This document shows, one piece after another, positions 44,550-58,100 of a stretch of DNA of 64,000 nucleotides (the stretch's first letter is position 1; each line of letters begins with the position of its first letter). The stretch spans positions 17,283 through 81,282 of the forward strand of contig VTPC01091030.1 of assembly GCA_011009095.1 (NCBI GenBank). The letters run 5' to 3'. The DNA is from Ignelater luminosus (taxonomy: Eukaryota > Arthropoda > Insecta > Coleoptera > Elateridae). The translations under genes and the position numbers were made by a program. The notes beneath the pieces were generated by a model that was not told the DNA's origin, ran no database searches, and was given only the letters and a program-made list of their open reading frames with translations.

Positions 44550-45340
44550 TTTCGGCGACACCCAAGCATACAGACGTTTGTTTAGGGTTAAAAGCACATC
44601 GATGTTGGGCACGGAACATAAATCTGGTAGCGGATTAGTAGTAGGTAGAGGTAGATGGCATAGGATGATGCTTTTGTGGTGGAGATCCGTACAAGACTTT
44701 TATGTCCTGTATACCATCTGCAGATAGAGCATTAACATTCTCATTGTAAATTGCGTTCTCCGAAGATAGAATGCTCAAGCCCCAATAAATGACCCATTTC
44801 GTACAGTAACACATTGTAAAGACTCATTTGTCCATCAGGAGGCAGCGTTGATTTATAGTGCCACTTCTTATCTTGATCGATATGTATCTCTACCAGAGAT
44901 TTAAGTACGTGGTGAAAGTATGACTAAGCCAGAACTAATCCGGAACCGTTGAGAAATTCACGACATGGCTCCTTTAGATCTTCTATACATTTGTGTGATA
45001 AGCATCGATCAAGATATTAGACGTCACATATACGATCTCTTTCAACTACAGTCTTACTTGTTTTATTGGCCAAGGTGCAGCCCTAGTTACTGCGAGGCCT
45101 ATGGAAAGCTGTCTGGTTTGCATGTCGACCTTGCATACACTTAACTGCTTCATCGGTGTATCGCGGCAATGTTTCTGTTCTTGCAGTTACAGGTCACAGC
45201 AAGGGACCTAGTCAGACAGAATTTGCGCCCTTTTGTAGGGCTGGGTTGTGGAATCAGACTTTGTTCTCCATCTATCAGATCGTCTGTAGTACTTCACTAC
45301 AACATTAAAGAAATTGTCTTGGTTGCCTCTAGGACGCGTT
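44550..45340 (-). pseudogene. Matrix metalloproteinase relic
   Basis: Minus strand, from 45340: PRGNQDNFFNVVVKYYRRSD, matching the cysteine switch and the furin-side end of the MMP propeptide but with the switch Cys deleted. At about 44960-44930 GSGLVLA-stop-SYF, the calcium/zinc loop start; 44884-44770 reads HIDQDKKWHYKS and LLYEMGHLLGLEHS, the zinc site HExxHxxGxxH with the first His changed to Tyr. 44765-44660, in another frame, reads SENAIYNENVNALSADGIQD and IKVLYGSPP, the end of the catalytic domain. 44620-44560 resembles the start of a hemopexin repeat (LCSVPNIDVLLTLNKRLY). Clearly dead. Confidence 0.75.
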
Positions 45341-46030
45341 TTATCCCCGATATTTGTTCCTGTTCCTTCGCGCTTCTTTTAGTTTTTTGGAAGAAATCAA
45401 ACTGGATCTAGGCGCTAAGTTAACTAAAGACGCTTTGTTCATTCTACACTCACTTTTGCCACCAGAAAGCTAATTTGATGAAACGTTTCGTGGCTAGAAA
45501 ATGTATTTATTGAAGATCAGGAATTGATCTGAAACGACCTAGTAGTGTGACTAGATAAGTTATTTTGCGAACATGCTTCGTCCACTTGGTCTGTCCGTCC
45601 CAAGCAGCTTTGTCGGTTCTCTTCGTTTAAAATGTTTTAGAGAAAACTAATCTGATTAAAGATTCGATTTTGTTCTCTATCAAGTCACCTACAGTGACTT
45701 AAAGACTATTATTTACTTAGAGAAAGCTAATCAAGTTGAAATTCAATCCTTTTGTTTTTCACCAGTCCACAATGGTCCATTAACTTAATTAATTGGAATT
45801 ACCTTTTGTACTCTAAACCTGAATTTTATTCCCAGTTTGGATTCACTCTCCACTAAAACTGCCTGCAGAGGCAACCTACTCTTAACAATCTGAGCACAGT
45901 TGGTGCTAGGATACTTAGTGCCTAGGTTCTTCCTTTAATGTTAGTCTTAGCTGTCTTATTAGCAACGGTGAAGCGCCTAATCATTGTGATGCCTATGCCA
46001 AGTTGCCTCGTTTGCACGTCCTTGCGCCAA
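45045..46030 (-). repeat. Two diverged copies of a 75-bp segment
   Basis: 45055-45130 (ttattggccaaggtgcagcc, then gcgaggcctatgg, then gtttgcatgtcgacc) and 45955-46020 (ttattagcaacggtgaagcg, then gtgatgcctatgc, then gtttgcacgtcc) align along their length. The first lies inside the metalloproteinase relic, so the second may be part of another relic copy. The 46003-46206 and 45922-46149 frames overlap it without recognisable domains. Confidence 0.5.
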
Positions 46031-46379
46031 CTCTGAATAGACGCCCAGATCAAAATGAAATTTCTTTCGTTAGTGATGATGGAAAGGATGTTATCGAGCG
46101 AACGAGTCGAATGACAGATTCTGTAGTTTCTTCCACAGAATTTTTGCATCTCTGGAATGGACGATCAAATTCAGTTTTTACTAATGAATTTGTTAGACAA
46201 AAATAAATGGGAATACCCATAAAATGGACAATATCTAGAAACGCTGTCTGAATGGGGTAATGCTGGATATTTACGCAGTAAGTAGTAGATAAGTATAATT
46301 CAAGATTCATTATCGAAGAAAATTAATGAAGCAAAATGTTTTTTGTACTGTAAAAAGCAAATGTCATCTTGTGTTCGTT

Positions 46380-46930
46380 TCTTTTGATGGTACAAGAGGA
46401 AATTACAACTTACGAGAAGTGTAGTTATTTAATTTTTATGAAAATATTAGATACAACTGGAAGAACCATAGCAGAAGTTATTTTGAATACTCCGGTAGCT
46501 TTAGACATTAACTGTGATAAGATGATAAGGTAGATATGATGGTGCTGTATCAATCCGTGAAGCTTTTAAAGGAATGCAAAGTATAATTAGAAAAGGATAT
46601 CCATTGGTAATTTTCTAAAATACTCCTCTAAACGCAGCCGTGTTTTACAGACAAAGCTCAAAAGTCATTTTTCCGAATCAAGATGAAAGAAATGATAGGC
46701 TCATTCGCTTCAAAAAAGTTTTTTAACCAATCGTGAAAACGTTAGAACTTGAATCACCCAACTGTATTGAGACATCAGCTAAAGCCAGCCAATTACTAAG
46801 AACATTAACAACTGCCGTCATTAGTTTAGCACAATTAACTTGTGCAAAACACTACACACAATTATTCTGATTTACCTGACGTTCTTGTACATATTGACAG
46901 TATCATAAATATCAAACGATTAGCCTGGAC
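46380..46930 (+). pseudogene. hAT-like (zinc-finger MYM/DUF4371 type) transposase relic
   Basis: Reads LDTTGRTIAEVILNTPVALD, then YDGAVSIREAFKGMQSIIRK (compare the GxGYDGAxxMxG motif of hAT transposases), FLKYSSKRSRVLQTKLKSH and SAKASQLLRTLTTAVIS in three frames. The order is that of the middle of hAT-type transposases of the ZMYM1-like group. Stops break it repeatedly. Confidence 0.5.
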
Positions 46931-48010
46931 TGACAACCTCACTATTGAACGGGTGTCAGGTAGCTTAGGGCAGAGAATAGGAGAAAGAACAATAGATGGC
47001 CGTAGAGGTTGAGGGAGTAGCGAGGGGTTAGCAGAAAAGGTCTATAAAGGTCTATTGGATAGGCTTTAGGTTTCTCAACTACTACTACTACTACTACTTC
47101 TCTGACAATAACCCTTCAAAGATCTTTAGGCAATTCTGTTGAGGAGAGTTAATGATAAAGATGAGAAGCTCAAAATGGAAAGCAACTAAAGCGTAAATTT
47201 TTTTTATTTATCAAAAATAAATTTAGACCACTGATTACCCATTTCGTGCATTTGATACGTTGTGTTTTCTTCGCTTTTGGCGAAGTAACATTAATCTACG
47301 CCGATTTGATTCACTATCAAGGCCACGCGCCAACTTTGACATTTTCTTTTTTCCCTTGGCATTTTTCCTTTTTTCTTTATTTTACTAAATCGATCATATA
47401 TCTGGAAATAGTACTCTGGTTATCCAAGGAGGATACGGAGACCCGTCCGCGAGAAGGTCCTTACGCCAGCTCCTGTACAGAAACGTTTCCAAGCCTACTG
47501 CATTTTGATATGTAATGTTTCTAATTCTTTTCTGGAAATTTTGTCTAATTTTAATGCTTATATTAAATTCTTTTTTTTTCAATTTAGCTTTTGCATTTAA
47601 TTAAATTTACTTAACTGCTTATTGTTATCAATTATTTCAGGATTAGGGCAATTAAGAATTTATTTTACATATTTTGTATTTATGCTGATTTAAACTTGCT
47701 ATATTTACTATTTGCTTTATGTGAATTAGTCACTTGTGACTATCTGCAGAATCAAATATCTTTTTTTTTTCTGTTTTGACGTGAGGCGTTCTGGCGCCCT
47801 AAATAAATTTCGAAGCTGGCAGATTAAAGTTTTATTCAAAACCCATCCTTGTTTGGAGCTCTATTTTATTTTTCTAGACGCTTAAGGGACAAATTTTGGC
47901 ACATAACGTGCATGGTCGCGAATTCTCTTTTAATTTTTGTTTTGTTTGTTTGGCTCCGATAATTGGCCTTGGTGTTGGAATCGCTTTTTTTTCTCAATTT
48001 TGTCTTTTGC
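46931..48010. other. No gene recognised
   Basis: Contains an (act)n microsatellite at 47082-47097 and an unrecognised frame (47246-47515). Confidence 0.45.
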
Positions 48011-48019
48011 CAGACCATG

Positions 48020-48790
48020 GATATCGATCGGTGACTTGCTGACGTATTGTATTACAAGTTATGTTAGTGCGTGGCATTCCTTGCCATGGTTCGGTTGCAG
48101 ATAAACGTAAACTGTTAAAGGCTACTCTTAGGTCGGAAGTTTCAGCTGGATGCTAGAGAAAAACTCCAGATTTGTGAAGATAAATTGATTCTGACTCACG
48201 CTAAAGGTTGTTTTAATGGTATGGGACTTGGAAAATAAGGTTTTCACTTCTTCGCAAACAACTATGGCTACTTCTTCCATTGGAGCTGATTTAATTTTGT
48301 TTGCAGATTCCCCGCAGATTATGGGTGCTGATGATCCTGTTGGAGCACCATCATTTTCAACTAGTCGCCAAGTCTTAACCAATGCTAATGATCCAGTGGA
48401 CTTTTTTCTAGCACTGCTGCAATCTATTCTTCGGTCGCTGCTGTTTCTGTTAGGGGTGGTAATTACTTGACAATTAATAAGTGGAATCTGCGATATGAGA
48501 TATTCCTTTCAGGTAACGCTTTCATATGGTAGAGATCAAATCAAAGAATGAGATGAGTTGATGGCTACGCTGCGTAGACATTTCTTCCGTGTAACTACGA
48601 ATCCAGTCCCTGAGGCGAGATTCGGATTTGCACGCAAGGTCCTGATGAGGCTTCGATTACGAAAGTTCTTTTCGACGTTTATCTTTTATACCTCTAGAAA
48701 TGACCAGGATGCATATTATGCGAAAAAATCTGCAGCCATATATTCAGCCATAGTTGGTTTTGCAGTTCATCACTTCTATGAACAATAGGT
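48020..48790 (+). pseudogene. Probable Ty3/gypsy gag relic
   Basis: Reads VRGIPCHGSVADKRKLLKAT and LRSEVSA at about 48070-48145, resembling the N-terminus of a gypsy gag group (LRxRG then GSVxxKRKLLR), then a Ser/Thr-rich linker (48216-48470) and WDELMATLRRHFFRVTTNPV at about 48550-48620, like the capsid start. Frames shift between blocks; no zinc knuckle or pol follows. Confidence 0.35.
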
Positions 48791-50020
48791 AATATCACGA
48801 ATAAATTGTTTAACAATTAATAGGTAAGTAGCATTATTCTAACGTAATTAAATTGTTTTTAACGCAGACATAACGATAATTAGAAAAATTCCTGAAACAA
48901 AACGTTTGTTGAAATAACCAAACTAATTCCTTAAAATAGTTCCTAACAAAATTTACGATACAGATATTGAAATACTTTTGCAGGAATGATTTTAATGATT
49001 GTCTTCAAAAGAACGGAAAGTTCTCCACTTTTAGAAAGGGCCATTGTTTAAACAAATAAGTAATCTTTTCTGTTTTGTCAAAATTTAAAAAAAATTGAAC
49101 TCTTCATCAGAAGAATAATTCGTTAGTTTACGATTATTAACTATTTTGTAAATAGCTAAAATTTTAGTTTGTTTTGATTTAAAATCTTACATATATTAAA
49201 AGTCGTTGGTTTAATATCAAATATAAAAACTTTTACAAAGGAATCCCTTATTTCCATTGACGCACCCCGTCAAACGATAAAAACTGGGATAGACAATTTT
49301 TATTACAATTTTTATCTTTTCCCGCGGATTCACAAAAAAACTCTCATTATTTATATGTCTATCAATCTTGGTAAGATAAGTACTAACAATCATTAATTTA
49401 ATTAATTAGAGCAGATCTAAATCAATGACATGAACAACTTCGTCATGTAAATTCATTAATGATGGCACAAGAAAAATATTACATCAAAGAGATAACTAAT
49501 GTTGAGATTGTCGATATTATTTTAGATCAACAGCAATTGATCAACAACTTCAGAAATGTTCTGTGATGAGCATACTTATCGATTTGCGTCCTCCGCTATG
49601 TGCTATTAACCTCGAATAAATTTATTATTACTTCAGTTAGAGCATGACCATGACGTCTTGAAGATTAAGACGTCAATAAAAATATAAAAAAGCGCGTTAT
49701 GAGGCCATTTAGGAAAGTTGTATTATTCCATTCTTAATACATAATAATAATAAAATAATTCTTTACGAAATTACTTGTACTAAATTCCAGTTATATCTCA
49801 TAAACTGGCGTCACTACATCACATTTATTTTTTATAACTTTGATAATGAAAGTAATAATTAATAAATTTCCAGAAAATTTCTTTATTTAGATAATAATGA
49901 AAGTCAGCGTTCTCATTATCGACTAATATTTATTAGTTGTACTGACGATGTTATTACCAAGTATAACAAACTGAAATATGTAGTGTTATTAATTTATTGT
50001 CATTAATTATTTGTATTGAA
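48791..50020. other. AT-rich, no gene seen
   Basis: Very AT-rich with no frame above about 60 codons. Nothing recognised. Confidence 0.5.
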
Positions 50021-50026
50021 ATTTCT

Positions 50027-51790
50027 TCATTTGGGAAAACATGAATGGACCCCTTTCGGGAATAGAAGCAAAATAGAAAAGGCAACGTTTTTGATGTTTG
50101 TGAACAAATTTAGGTGACCTTTCAACGTTGTTATCATTTCATCGTGTTGACATAGATCAAAAGCCGTTTTATAATACAGACAACAGGCAAATACGTCACA
50201 ATTGACATTCCTACAATGCTGGAAGAGTGCCTGAACGGCAAACAGAGCTTCTCGTATACCAAGACCATTGCGGAACCCGAACTGACCATCACTCATATTT
50301 GTCTCACATTTTCTATAAATTTGCGTCTAAATGATTTTTAAGAAAACCTAATCGTTCTAAAGTCTTCGCAATTCCGGGGGGGGGAGACTTCTTAGGCGTT
50401 GATACTAACCATTCATTTGGAATAATTCATGTATCGTAAATCTTGTTGAAAAATGCCATTAGCAATTGGATTCAATTTTCTTTCATAACCTTTAGAAGTT
50501 TTATAGGGATCTCATCCGCACCAAAAGCTTTACCACCTTCAGCTGTTTTAATGGCATATTCAACTTCTGATTGCGTTATTTCGAGCCCTTCTGTTTGAGG
50601 TCTTTCTGTGACTGTAAATACCTTTTCAATATATTTTTTGCGACACGTTGAGTTTTTCCTCAGTTTCTATCACTAGTTCGCCATCATTGGTTTTGATGGT
50701 ATCTGGAACCTCTTTTTATATCTGCCAATAGCTTCTTTAGTCTTCTTGTGTACGTTAAACGTGTCATGTCTGCTATTAAGGTCTTCTATTTCTTTGTTAT
50801 ATTGTTCTTTTGCTTGCCTTATTTTCTTCCTAATTTTAAGTTGTATTTCGCTATAATTTTCAGGATCTTTGTGTTTTACTAGTGGACGTTCTTCCATCAG
50901 GTCTAAAATTTCTTGTGTCATCCACTGTTTCTTACCCTGCCGTTTCCCTTCTGTCCTTAAATGCTATTCTTTTGCTTTAAGTGTTACTCTCTTTATTTCT
51001 TCCACGATTCTTCTACTTTCATTTCTGAAACTGGTTCTTCGTCATTTCTGAACAAAGGGTTTCCTGTATTTGAATTCTCGTGTCTCCATTTTTCAGTTTA
51101 TTCAGATCATAGTTCTGGTGGTTTGATTTTTTTTTGGAGATTTCCCTGGTTTAATACCAACTGAACAGACAAGCGGGTTATGATCAGAATGGACATGGCT
51201 CCTGGATATGTTTTAGCCGATAGTCCACAGTTTCTGAACTTATGGTTGATTCATATGTAATCTATCTGGTTTCTAACTAGGTTGTCAATTGTATCTGCAG
51301 GAGATATTCATGTGTAGAGCCTTCTGGGGGGAGCTTGTAATGAATATCTGTGATTGCAAATTGTGCTTCTCTGCAGGATTGTATTAATTTTTCAACTTTC
51401 GTTTCTTCTCCTCAGACCTAAAGACCCTACGATTGCTTCCTACTTGTCCTTGACCAACTTTGGCATTAAAATTCCTTAAGATAAGAGATAACTCAAGTTT
51501 CTTGATATGTTTGAGCACCTGCTCGACTTGTCCATAAAATCGTTCGATTTCCTCGTCATCTTTGTCATCGGTAGGGGCGTAGACTTGCACGATGTTAGTG
51601 TTGATTTGCCTTCCTTTTGTGTTAATCCAAATAACTCTGTCAAACACTGGGATAAAACTGATGACATGTGGTTTGAGGTGTTTACTAATTATTATCCCTA
51701 CTCTATTCCCGTGGTGTTTGTCATTATTGTCGCTGTAGTATACCATATGATCTAAAATTTCTAAAATCTGCACCATTAGAAACAAACAAA
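50027..51790 (-). mobile_element. Decayed non-LTR retrotransposon (endonuclease to RT)
   Basis: 51785-51384 is endonuclease: VGIIISKHLKPHV, NIVQVYAPTDDKDDEEIERF and NFNAKVGQGQVGS (the first of the GDFNA motif's Gly-Asp is lost as RNFNA). 50921-50673 is the linker (MTQEILDLMEERPLVKHKDP, then SRHDTFNVHKKTKEAIGRYK). About 50620-50460 is the region before RT (EVEYAIKTAEGGKAFGADEI, in frame shifts). 50296-50027 starts RT with QFGFRNGLGIREALFAVQAL. The active-site box is missing. It appears to belong to a different lineage from the jockey-like element at 15.5-17.6 kb. Confidence 0.75.
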
Positions 51791-52084
51791 TTTTGTGTCA
51801 AATTATTGTCTACATGACTATCAATTTTAATCATTAATTTGACTGATTAGAGTATCACACCCAAGTTCACAATAATTAGTTGTTTTGCTGTGGTGGATGT
51901 AATTTAAAGAAGAGTTTTTTAAAAATGGTAATATATTGTTGGGAAGTTGGGTTAGTGCTATTTCCCCCATGTCATCTAACAACAGCAAAAAAATCTTCTA
52001 GACCACTTTTTCTTTCCAGACTTGCTTTACCGTTCTATCTTTGTTTCGGCCAGCGCAAAATTTTCTCTAGAAGAGAGCTTTTGG
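51791..52084. other. Spacer between two transposon relics
   Basis: No gene recognised. Confidence 0.5.
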
Positions 52085-53560
52085 CTAGAGTATAGTTTTC
52101 GGAGTAGTACTAAGCATGTTATTCTGTTCACCATTAATATTCTTTTCTCCTATAGGCCAATCATTATTGTATTCTGTGTTTTCTTCTGCTAGTGCAACAT
52201 CTTGAACATCGTTTTGTTGAAGGTTTTCATTTCCTTGTTCATTGAAAAAGAGTGAAGAGGCTACAGAGTGGTCATTGTTCAAATAACTCAGAAAGTCGTT
52301 TTTAGGAAAACCTGCATTATCATCGCTGAATGGTATTTCAATAATGTCTTCCGCTTGGGCATTTTGTAAATCATTCCCAGGAAAAAAAGGAATAAAGCTA
52401 TTTAAGAACTTTGTCGCTTTTTGAATATTCTTCGAATAAATCCAGATTTGCTACTTTCAAAAACATGAGCTCGTCTAAAACTGCTCTAAATTTATCTTTG
52501 TTCATCACAGGCTCATTTTGTTCAGGTTGTTCATGCTCTTCTGACTGCAAATCTACTACTCCTCTTTTCCCCAGACACCTGGAATAATCTATAGCGTGAG
52601 GGTTGCAAAGGTACAGCCTACAAACCCTGAAGCCATTTCTTAAAGTTTGTGGTTTTGTAAATTGCTTTATAGAGGAATCCAGGAGAAGAGTAAAATGTGT
52701 GCGGTTACTTCCGCATGCTATATAATCCTGCTTCAATGGCTCCTGTGGCCATCTACAAACAAGGGTATGGATACATTGCCAACGTACTCAAAGAACGCTT
52801 CGCCCTTCATCCACCCTAAATCACTGATTCCATCGCCCCAGTGTAGTGGCCTAGAATGGATTTCAACACTGGCTTTGGAATTCTCCTATATGTAAAAACT
52901 ATAATAGGATGGACCATATCTCATGCAGCAGAAAATGTAAACAAAACAGTTACCGCTTGTTTGTCCGGGGAAATGTTTGTGGTAAATACATTTTGCTGCC
53001 CCTTTTCCGCTAGGTCCCTCTTATTTTTGTCGTTTAAAACAAAATTAGTCTCGTCCCCATTGAATATCCGGTGGGCGAACTTTAAAATGTCCATAACATT
53101 TTCTTCTTGCAATATCTTTTCAATCGAGGTGAATTTATCCCCTTATGTTAGCTTCTGACATTTTCACAGATTCGATCAACTATGTTTGGATGACGTCTTA
53201 GAAATGCCCGCATCCAGTCTGGCCCTGTTTTATTATACTAAAAAGTGGGTTATCCTCCCTGGTCACGTTATAAGGGATTCCTCAACGCTGAGGGCAACTT
53301 CCAAGCAACGTTTTGAAAAACCTTTTTTTTAGCATTGTATTATCCACTTCTCAAGTACAAGTTCCCCTTTTTAATTAGCACACTTAGAGGACCTTTTCCA
53401 GGCTTTTCAAATTTGGCCGACGTTCTATATTGTAGCGTGAAAATTCTTTTGCAGCTTTTCTTTTGGACATTCCATTCTTAACTGGCTCTGGCCTCTCCTC
53501 TACAGTATCTTCTACTTCATCACAATCAATCGGATCTGACATCATTTTGCAAAAAGTGAA
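52085..53560 (-). pseudogene. Second pogo/Tigger-like transposase relic
   Basis: Minus strand, N to C: psq-like remnants (about 53500-53400), KTGPDWMRAFLRRHPNIVDR at about 53245-53180, then FNGDETNFVLNDKNKRDLAE (52921-53112) containing the first catalytic Asp in GDETNF. The second catalytic region survives as DGHRSH-like remains at about 52745, then THFTLLLDSSIKQFTKP (52736-52620) and an acidic tail (52282-52085). More nearly full-length than the 7-1111 copy, but with stops and frameshifts throughout. Confidence 0.72.
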
Positions 53561-53599
53561 TTGTTGCCCAGCAGAAAAGCTACCCTGGCAGGGCCAACT

Positions 53600-55158
53600 A
53601 CTGTAGTGCTTGGCGTACCAAAAAACACTCTATCTCCATTATTATTTTTTTCTACTTCCCATGCTTCCTCACATTGTTTATCTCGTTTCTTCTGATTTCC
53701 ACTTTTCTGTTAAAATCACTAGCTGCAAATATAGTAACGTGATAACTCATAAAATAAACATTGGAGACTCCCAACTCATAACATTCAAGAAGGTTACTCG
53801 TGCAAAACAGGAAAACGTATCATAACTTGCATAAGAAGCTATTGAACCTTAAAACGGCCTTTGAACAAGATTTTGCTTCGACAACAACTGAACAGTGTGA
53901 CCAAACAACGATCCCTTCTGGTGCTAAATGTACATGTACATTAGCAAACAGCCTTAAACGGTATCTCCTTAAATAATAATAGAGTGTGGTTATCAACATT
54001 TTCTCCTGTATAGTATTTTTCTAAATTAATTGATATTAGTCCATTACAAGAACACGACTCGTGCCATGAGTTTATTAACTACAGAAAACTTCCACTACAA
54101 GTGTGGTTATGCAACCCATATGACACAACTGATTATAGTGCATCTCCCTTCCTTTAACAAATTCATAAAAATAAAATAGAATAAACGTTACTTAAAATAC
54201 TAATTATATAATATATAATCACTAAATTTTGTGGAAACTTGTTTGTCTTCTACCTGTTTTAGATGTTACAAATTTGTTATCAAGATTCGCATTTACATTT
54301 GAATTATTTGCTACTTCGTCTGTAATTACATTGTTTTGTACATCTTCAAAGTGAACATGTTTATTGGTTTTATGTACCTTTTGGAATATACACACATCTA
54401 CTAGAAGAAGGTGAAATATGTATTGTGAATTACAACGTGGCTTGATATAAATTATGTTTCTTATAATACATTTTCCATCTTCCTTTGCAATACGATAACC
54501 CTAGCAATTTCTTTTGTTGAAGCTCCTTAATGGGTTCGATGCGGTTATGTTATTAGCATACGTCATCCAGCTCTTATTAAATTTTTCTTTTGTTGTTAGG
54601 TTGGTAATAGTTAGGTTGGCAAGGGATAAATCACCCATACGCTCCTACACTATTTTAAAACCATTATAAAAGGGTTTGCGCCCACGTTTTAGCTCTCTTC
54701 GTCTCTTCCTCTGTTGTCTGTTGTTAAAAGTTGTAAGCTAATTGAATATATTGAATTTTGTTTAACTGAGTGAGTTTTATTGCAAAATAATAAAATTTAG
54801 GTGATACAAATTGCCTATCAACGAACTAAAAACATGGAGATTGCATTGATAGCTCATACTGTAATAAGATGAAGAAGATAATTTAGTTAGTAGTTTTGGT
54901 TTTGTTTACGTTTTTGTTTTTAAGTTATAACTTTTTTTAAGCAGATTTAATATTTTTAGAAAGGCTGCTTAAATGCAATGCAACGCCACTAAGAGTATCA
55001 CCTCAAAGACACACAAAGCTCCATTTAAGATTTCAAGTTTAAGTTTCGTTGGGACACCCGGTATGATAGAGTTAATTTTACAGATGAATCAAGAGATCTG
55101 AAAACATAAACTAAAGATAATAATTGTCATTGACTGAATCAAAGTTGTATTAGATGAG
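53600..55158. other. AT-rich region upstream of the Ly6-type gene
   Basis: No coding similarity. If 55159 is the true first exon, the promoter lies at its right end. Confidence 0.45.
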
Positions 55159-58100
55159 ATGCATTTTATATTTAGAACAACATTTTTGCTATTCTTTTTG
55201 TTAGGTAAGTTTTACGCAATTGTTTTATTGTACTCTATTAATTCTTCGTTAGGAATAATATTTTTGAACTTTACAACGCTCGGAAACGAATTTGAACAAC
55301 ATGCATACTCGATTGCAATACTTACAGTGGCTTATTTTATAAAAAGTCTGTAAAATAATGATTAGCAAATTAGTTTTTTTAAACTGTTCTTCGACTATAA
55401 AAGAAGGTATCATTAGCATCACGGAGTTGCCTACCTATTTTCTGCTACATTGGCGGAATGTAAAAGTCACTTCCATAGTTTTGGAACGCACCGGTCAATG
55501 CGACAATCCAATTCTACCAGAAAATCGCAAAATTCGCATTTCTATTTTTGTTACTTTTCAAAGATTGTCTTTTTAACAGTTGTTACGAATAATGAGTGCT
55601 CTGGAATCTAACGTTATTTTAACGATAAAATTTAAGGATGTGTCCAAGGTTGTCAAAATTTGCTTGACACATTTTACTATTCAAAGCGCCATCTATCGCC
55701 AAATGTTTACAAGCTCATGTAAGAATGTTTAACAGTTTACTGTTTAAGTTTAAATGGAGCAGGTAGGTGTAATAAAGATATCTGTAAATACAAAAAATAA
55801 TAATGAAAACATGCTGTACGTGTTTCTTAAAGTTTTTATTGTTTTCCGGTGTTGATTCTTAGGTTATTGTATTGTTGTCTGCTTTGTTACAAACAATCGA
55901 GGCTTTAAATAATATCACTGTCAAGTCGACAGCGACACTACACCACATGATGTAGGTTATGTCCTAGCCCCCTAAGCTAGTCTGAAAATTAGGAAGAAAA
56001 TGACGGTTACAAACCATGCAAAATAACGCATTTTCAATACAAATTAGCATGTACGTACTTATATATATATATATATATATACTTGTTTTAATGGTCTTTT
56101 CGTTTGCTCACTTTCAAAATCGAAAATGTGCCGCTGAAATGGTCTTTCTCCAGTCTGAGTTACCTAAAACGGGTTCATTTACATGCATTAGAGAGGATTG
56201 TATTGGATTAAAATATTCAATCACATAATCAAATTTGAGACAATGATAGAACTGATGAATTAGCAAAATCAACTCAGACAGACAGAAATCATCGATTGGT
56301 GCACATGGCACCGGCTTTAGAAGTTCTTTAGCTTCTCTTAAGCCCAATTTTGGCGGCAGAACGCAACGTCCGTATGCATTGGTGGAGGCGTGGTATTTGA
56401 AGAAGAAGGTGCGGCAAGCAGGCAAGGGCCCCGGAGAAGGGGGAGCAGCGCCGGCGCAAGGGTATGATGATGATATAGTTGATGTGGTTGATGCAGCATC
56501 TCTGGAGCGGTGAACTTCTTGGCATCGAGAGATAGGGAAAAAAAGAAAACGGGTCCTTTCAGAAACCGGGGTTGGTGGGGTTACTTCCGTGAGGAAATGG
56601 CGAATTTGGTTGAGTGGGTGGTGACATTGCTTGTGGGTAGAGTAGGCTAGCGATAGGCTAGTGGGGTAGAATCCAGGACCTCCTGTAGGTCAGGAGGGAG
56701 GTTCTGCGTGTTTTGCAGAAGTCTAGTTGGGGGGTGTTTCATTTTTGCTCGGGGTTTCTGGCGATAGTTGCCTGGAGGAGTGTGCAGGACCTCTAGGGTG
56801 GAGGTTTTGTTTAGATTGATGGCTTTAGTGACAAAGCGATCTCTGAGGAATTCGAGGCGCGCATCTATAGGAGGGATCCCGGCGAGGTCGCAGACTTCAC
56901 CGGAGGGGTAAAAGCGGTCCAGGCCGAGAATCCTTTTACAGATGGCCCTCTCCTTGGTCCGGAGGCGATTAATTAGATAGTTGGGGGCTGTGGAGAAACA
57001 GGTGAAACGGTAGTCTATGACTGGCCTGATAAACGTTTTGTAAAATCAACTCAACAAGATAGATATCTTTTATAGTATAGCTCCAAAATCATGTATAAAA
57101 AGGAAATCAAAATAACTGACAATTTTAACTTGAAATCAAAGATGATATACTGCTACTAATGGTAGACTTACAGCTGGTTTCTTATCCACTACCGAGATCA
57201 AACTAACCAGTTTGAAAAAGAGGCAGTTCACTTACCTCTACAGAATTGGCAAAATGTGTATATTCCTTATCAGTATAAAAGTGTGTAGCAGACCTATAAA
57301 TGTAGAAACACCAAGAGGGTGTTATGTTAAACAATATCCGGTTTAACTAGATTAATTACTATTATTAATTATTAATAAATGTAATTGGAAAATTATTTTT
57401 TATTAAAGCATTTTTGACTTTTTTGTTTTGTTTTCTAAATTGTGGACGAGATAAAGATACAGCTCTGTCAATAAAGATCAATCTAGAATGTTTTGTATAT
57501 GGCTTGAATAAATTTCAATTCTCGATTTACTAAACTTATTTAATTGGAAGACCTATTAAGCTAAGATAATAACATGCAGAAGATTGAAGTAAGGTGTAGA
57601 TATAGCAGCTGCTTTTAAAAAGACTGGACGACAGCCACGTATTCAATAAAGAAGATTTTTTGGCAAGCCAAGTAACAGAACAAACGTTGGTTAATTTGCT
57701 GAATACAAATCCAACAGCCTCTACCAGAAATATTCCGATCGAGGCACACTTACCCCCAATGCATAAAGAGATAACAACCCGTTCCCCTCCTAGAAATGTA
57801 ATAGCAACTACATTTATAAGTCCATCGGATATAAGAGGATACCACCCAAAGAAAACTCGGACAGTCTCGGGCAAAACCAGGAAAAGAAAAGGCAAGACCA
57901 TGATTGCTACGGATACTCCCGAAAAAACTGAAATTGAAAACAATAGAATGAAGATGGCGAAGACAGTCCATAGAAATATAATGGCAGAACATATCGAAAG
58001 CAATGATGCTGATATTGAGTCGGAGGAGAAAGTTGGTAATACTTATTCTCTCCATGATTCTGATACGTCAGTGGGAACTGAAGTATTTTCGGATAGTGAC

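Noticed and set aside
56061-56079. (at)n run as a regulatory signal
   Set aside because: A simple microsatellite.
57536-58003. 155-codon minus-strand frame resembling a multi-pass membrane protein
   Set aside because: Antisense of the basic, Lys/Thr-rich pogo tail, which creates artificial hydrophobic runs.
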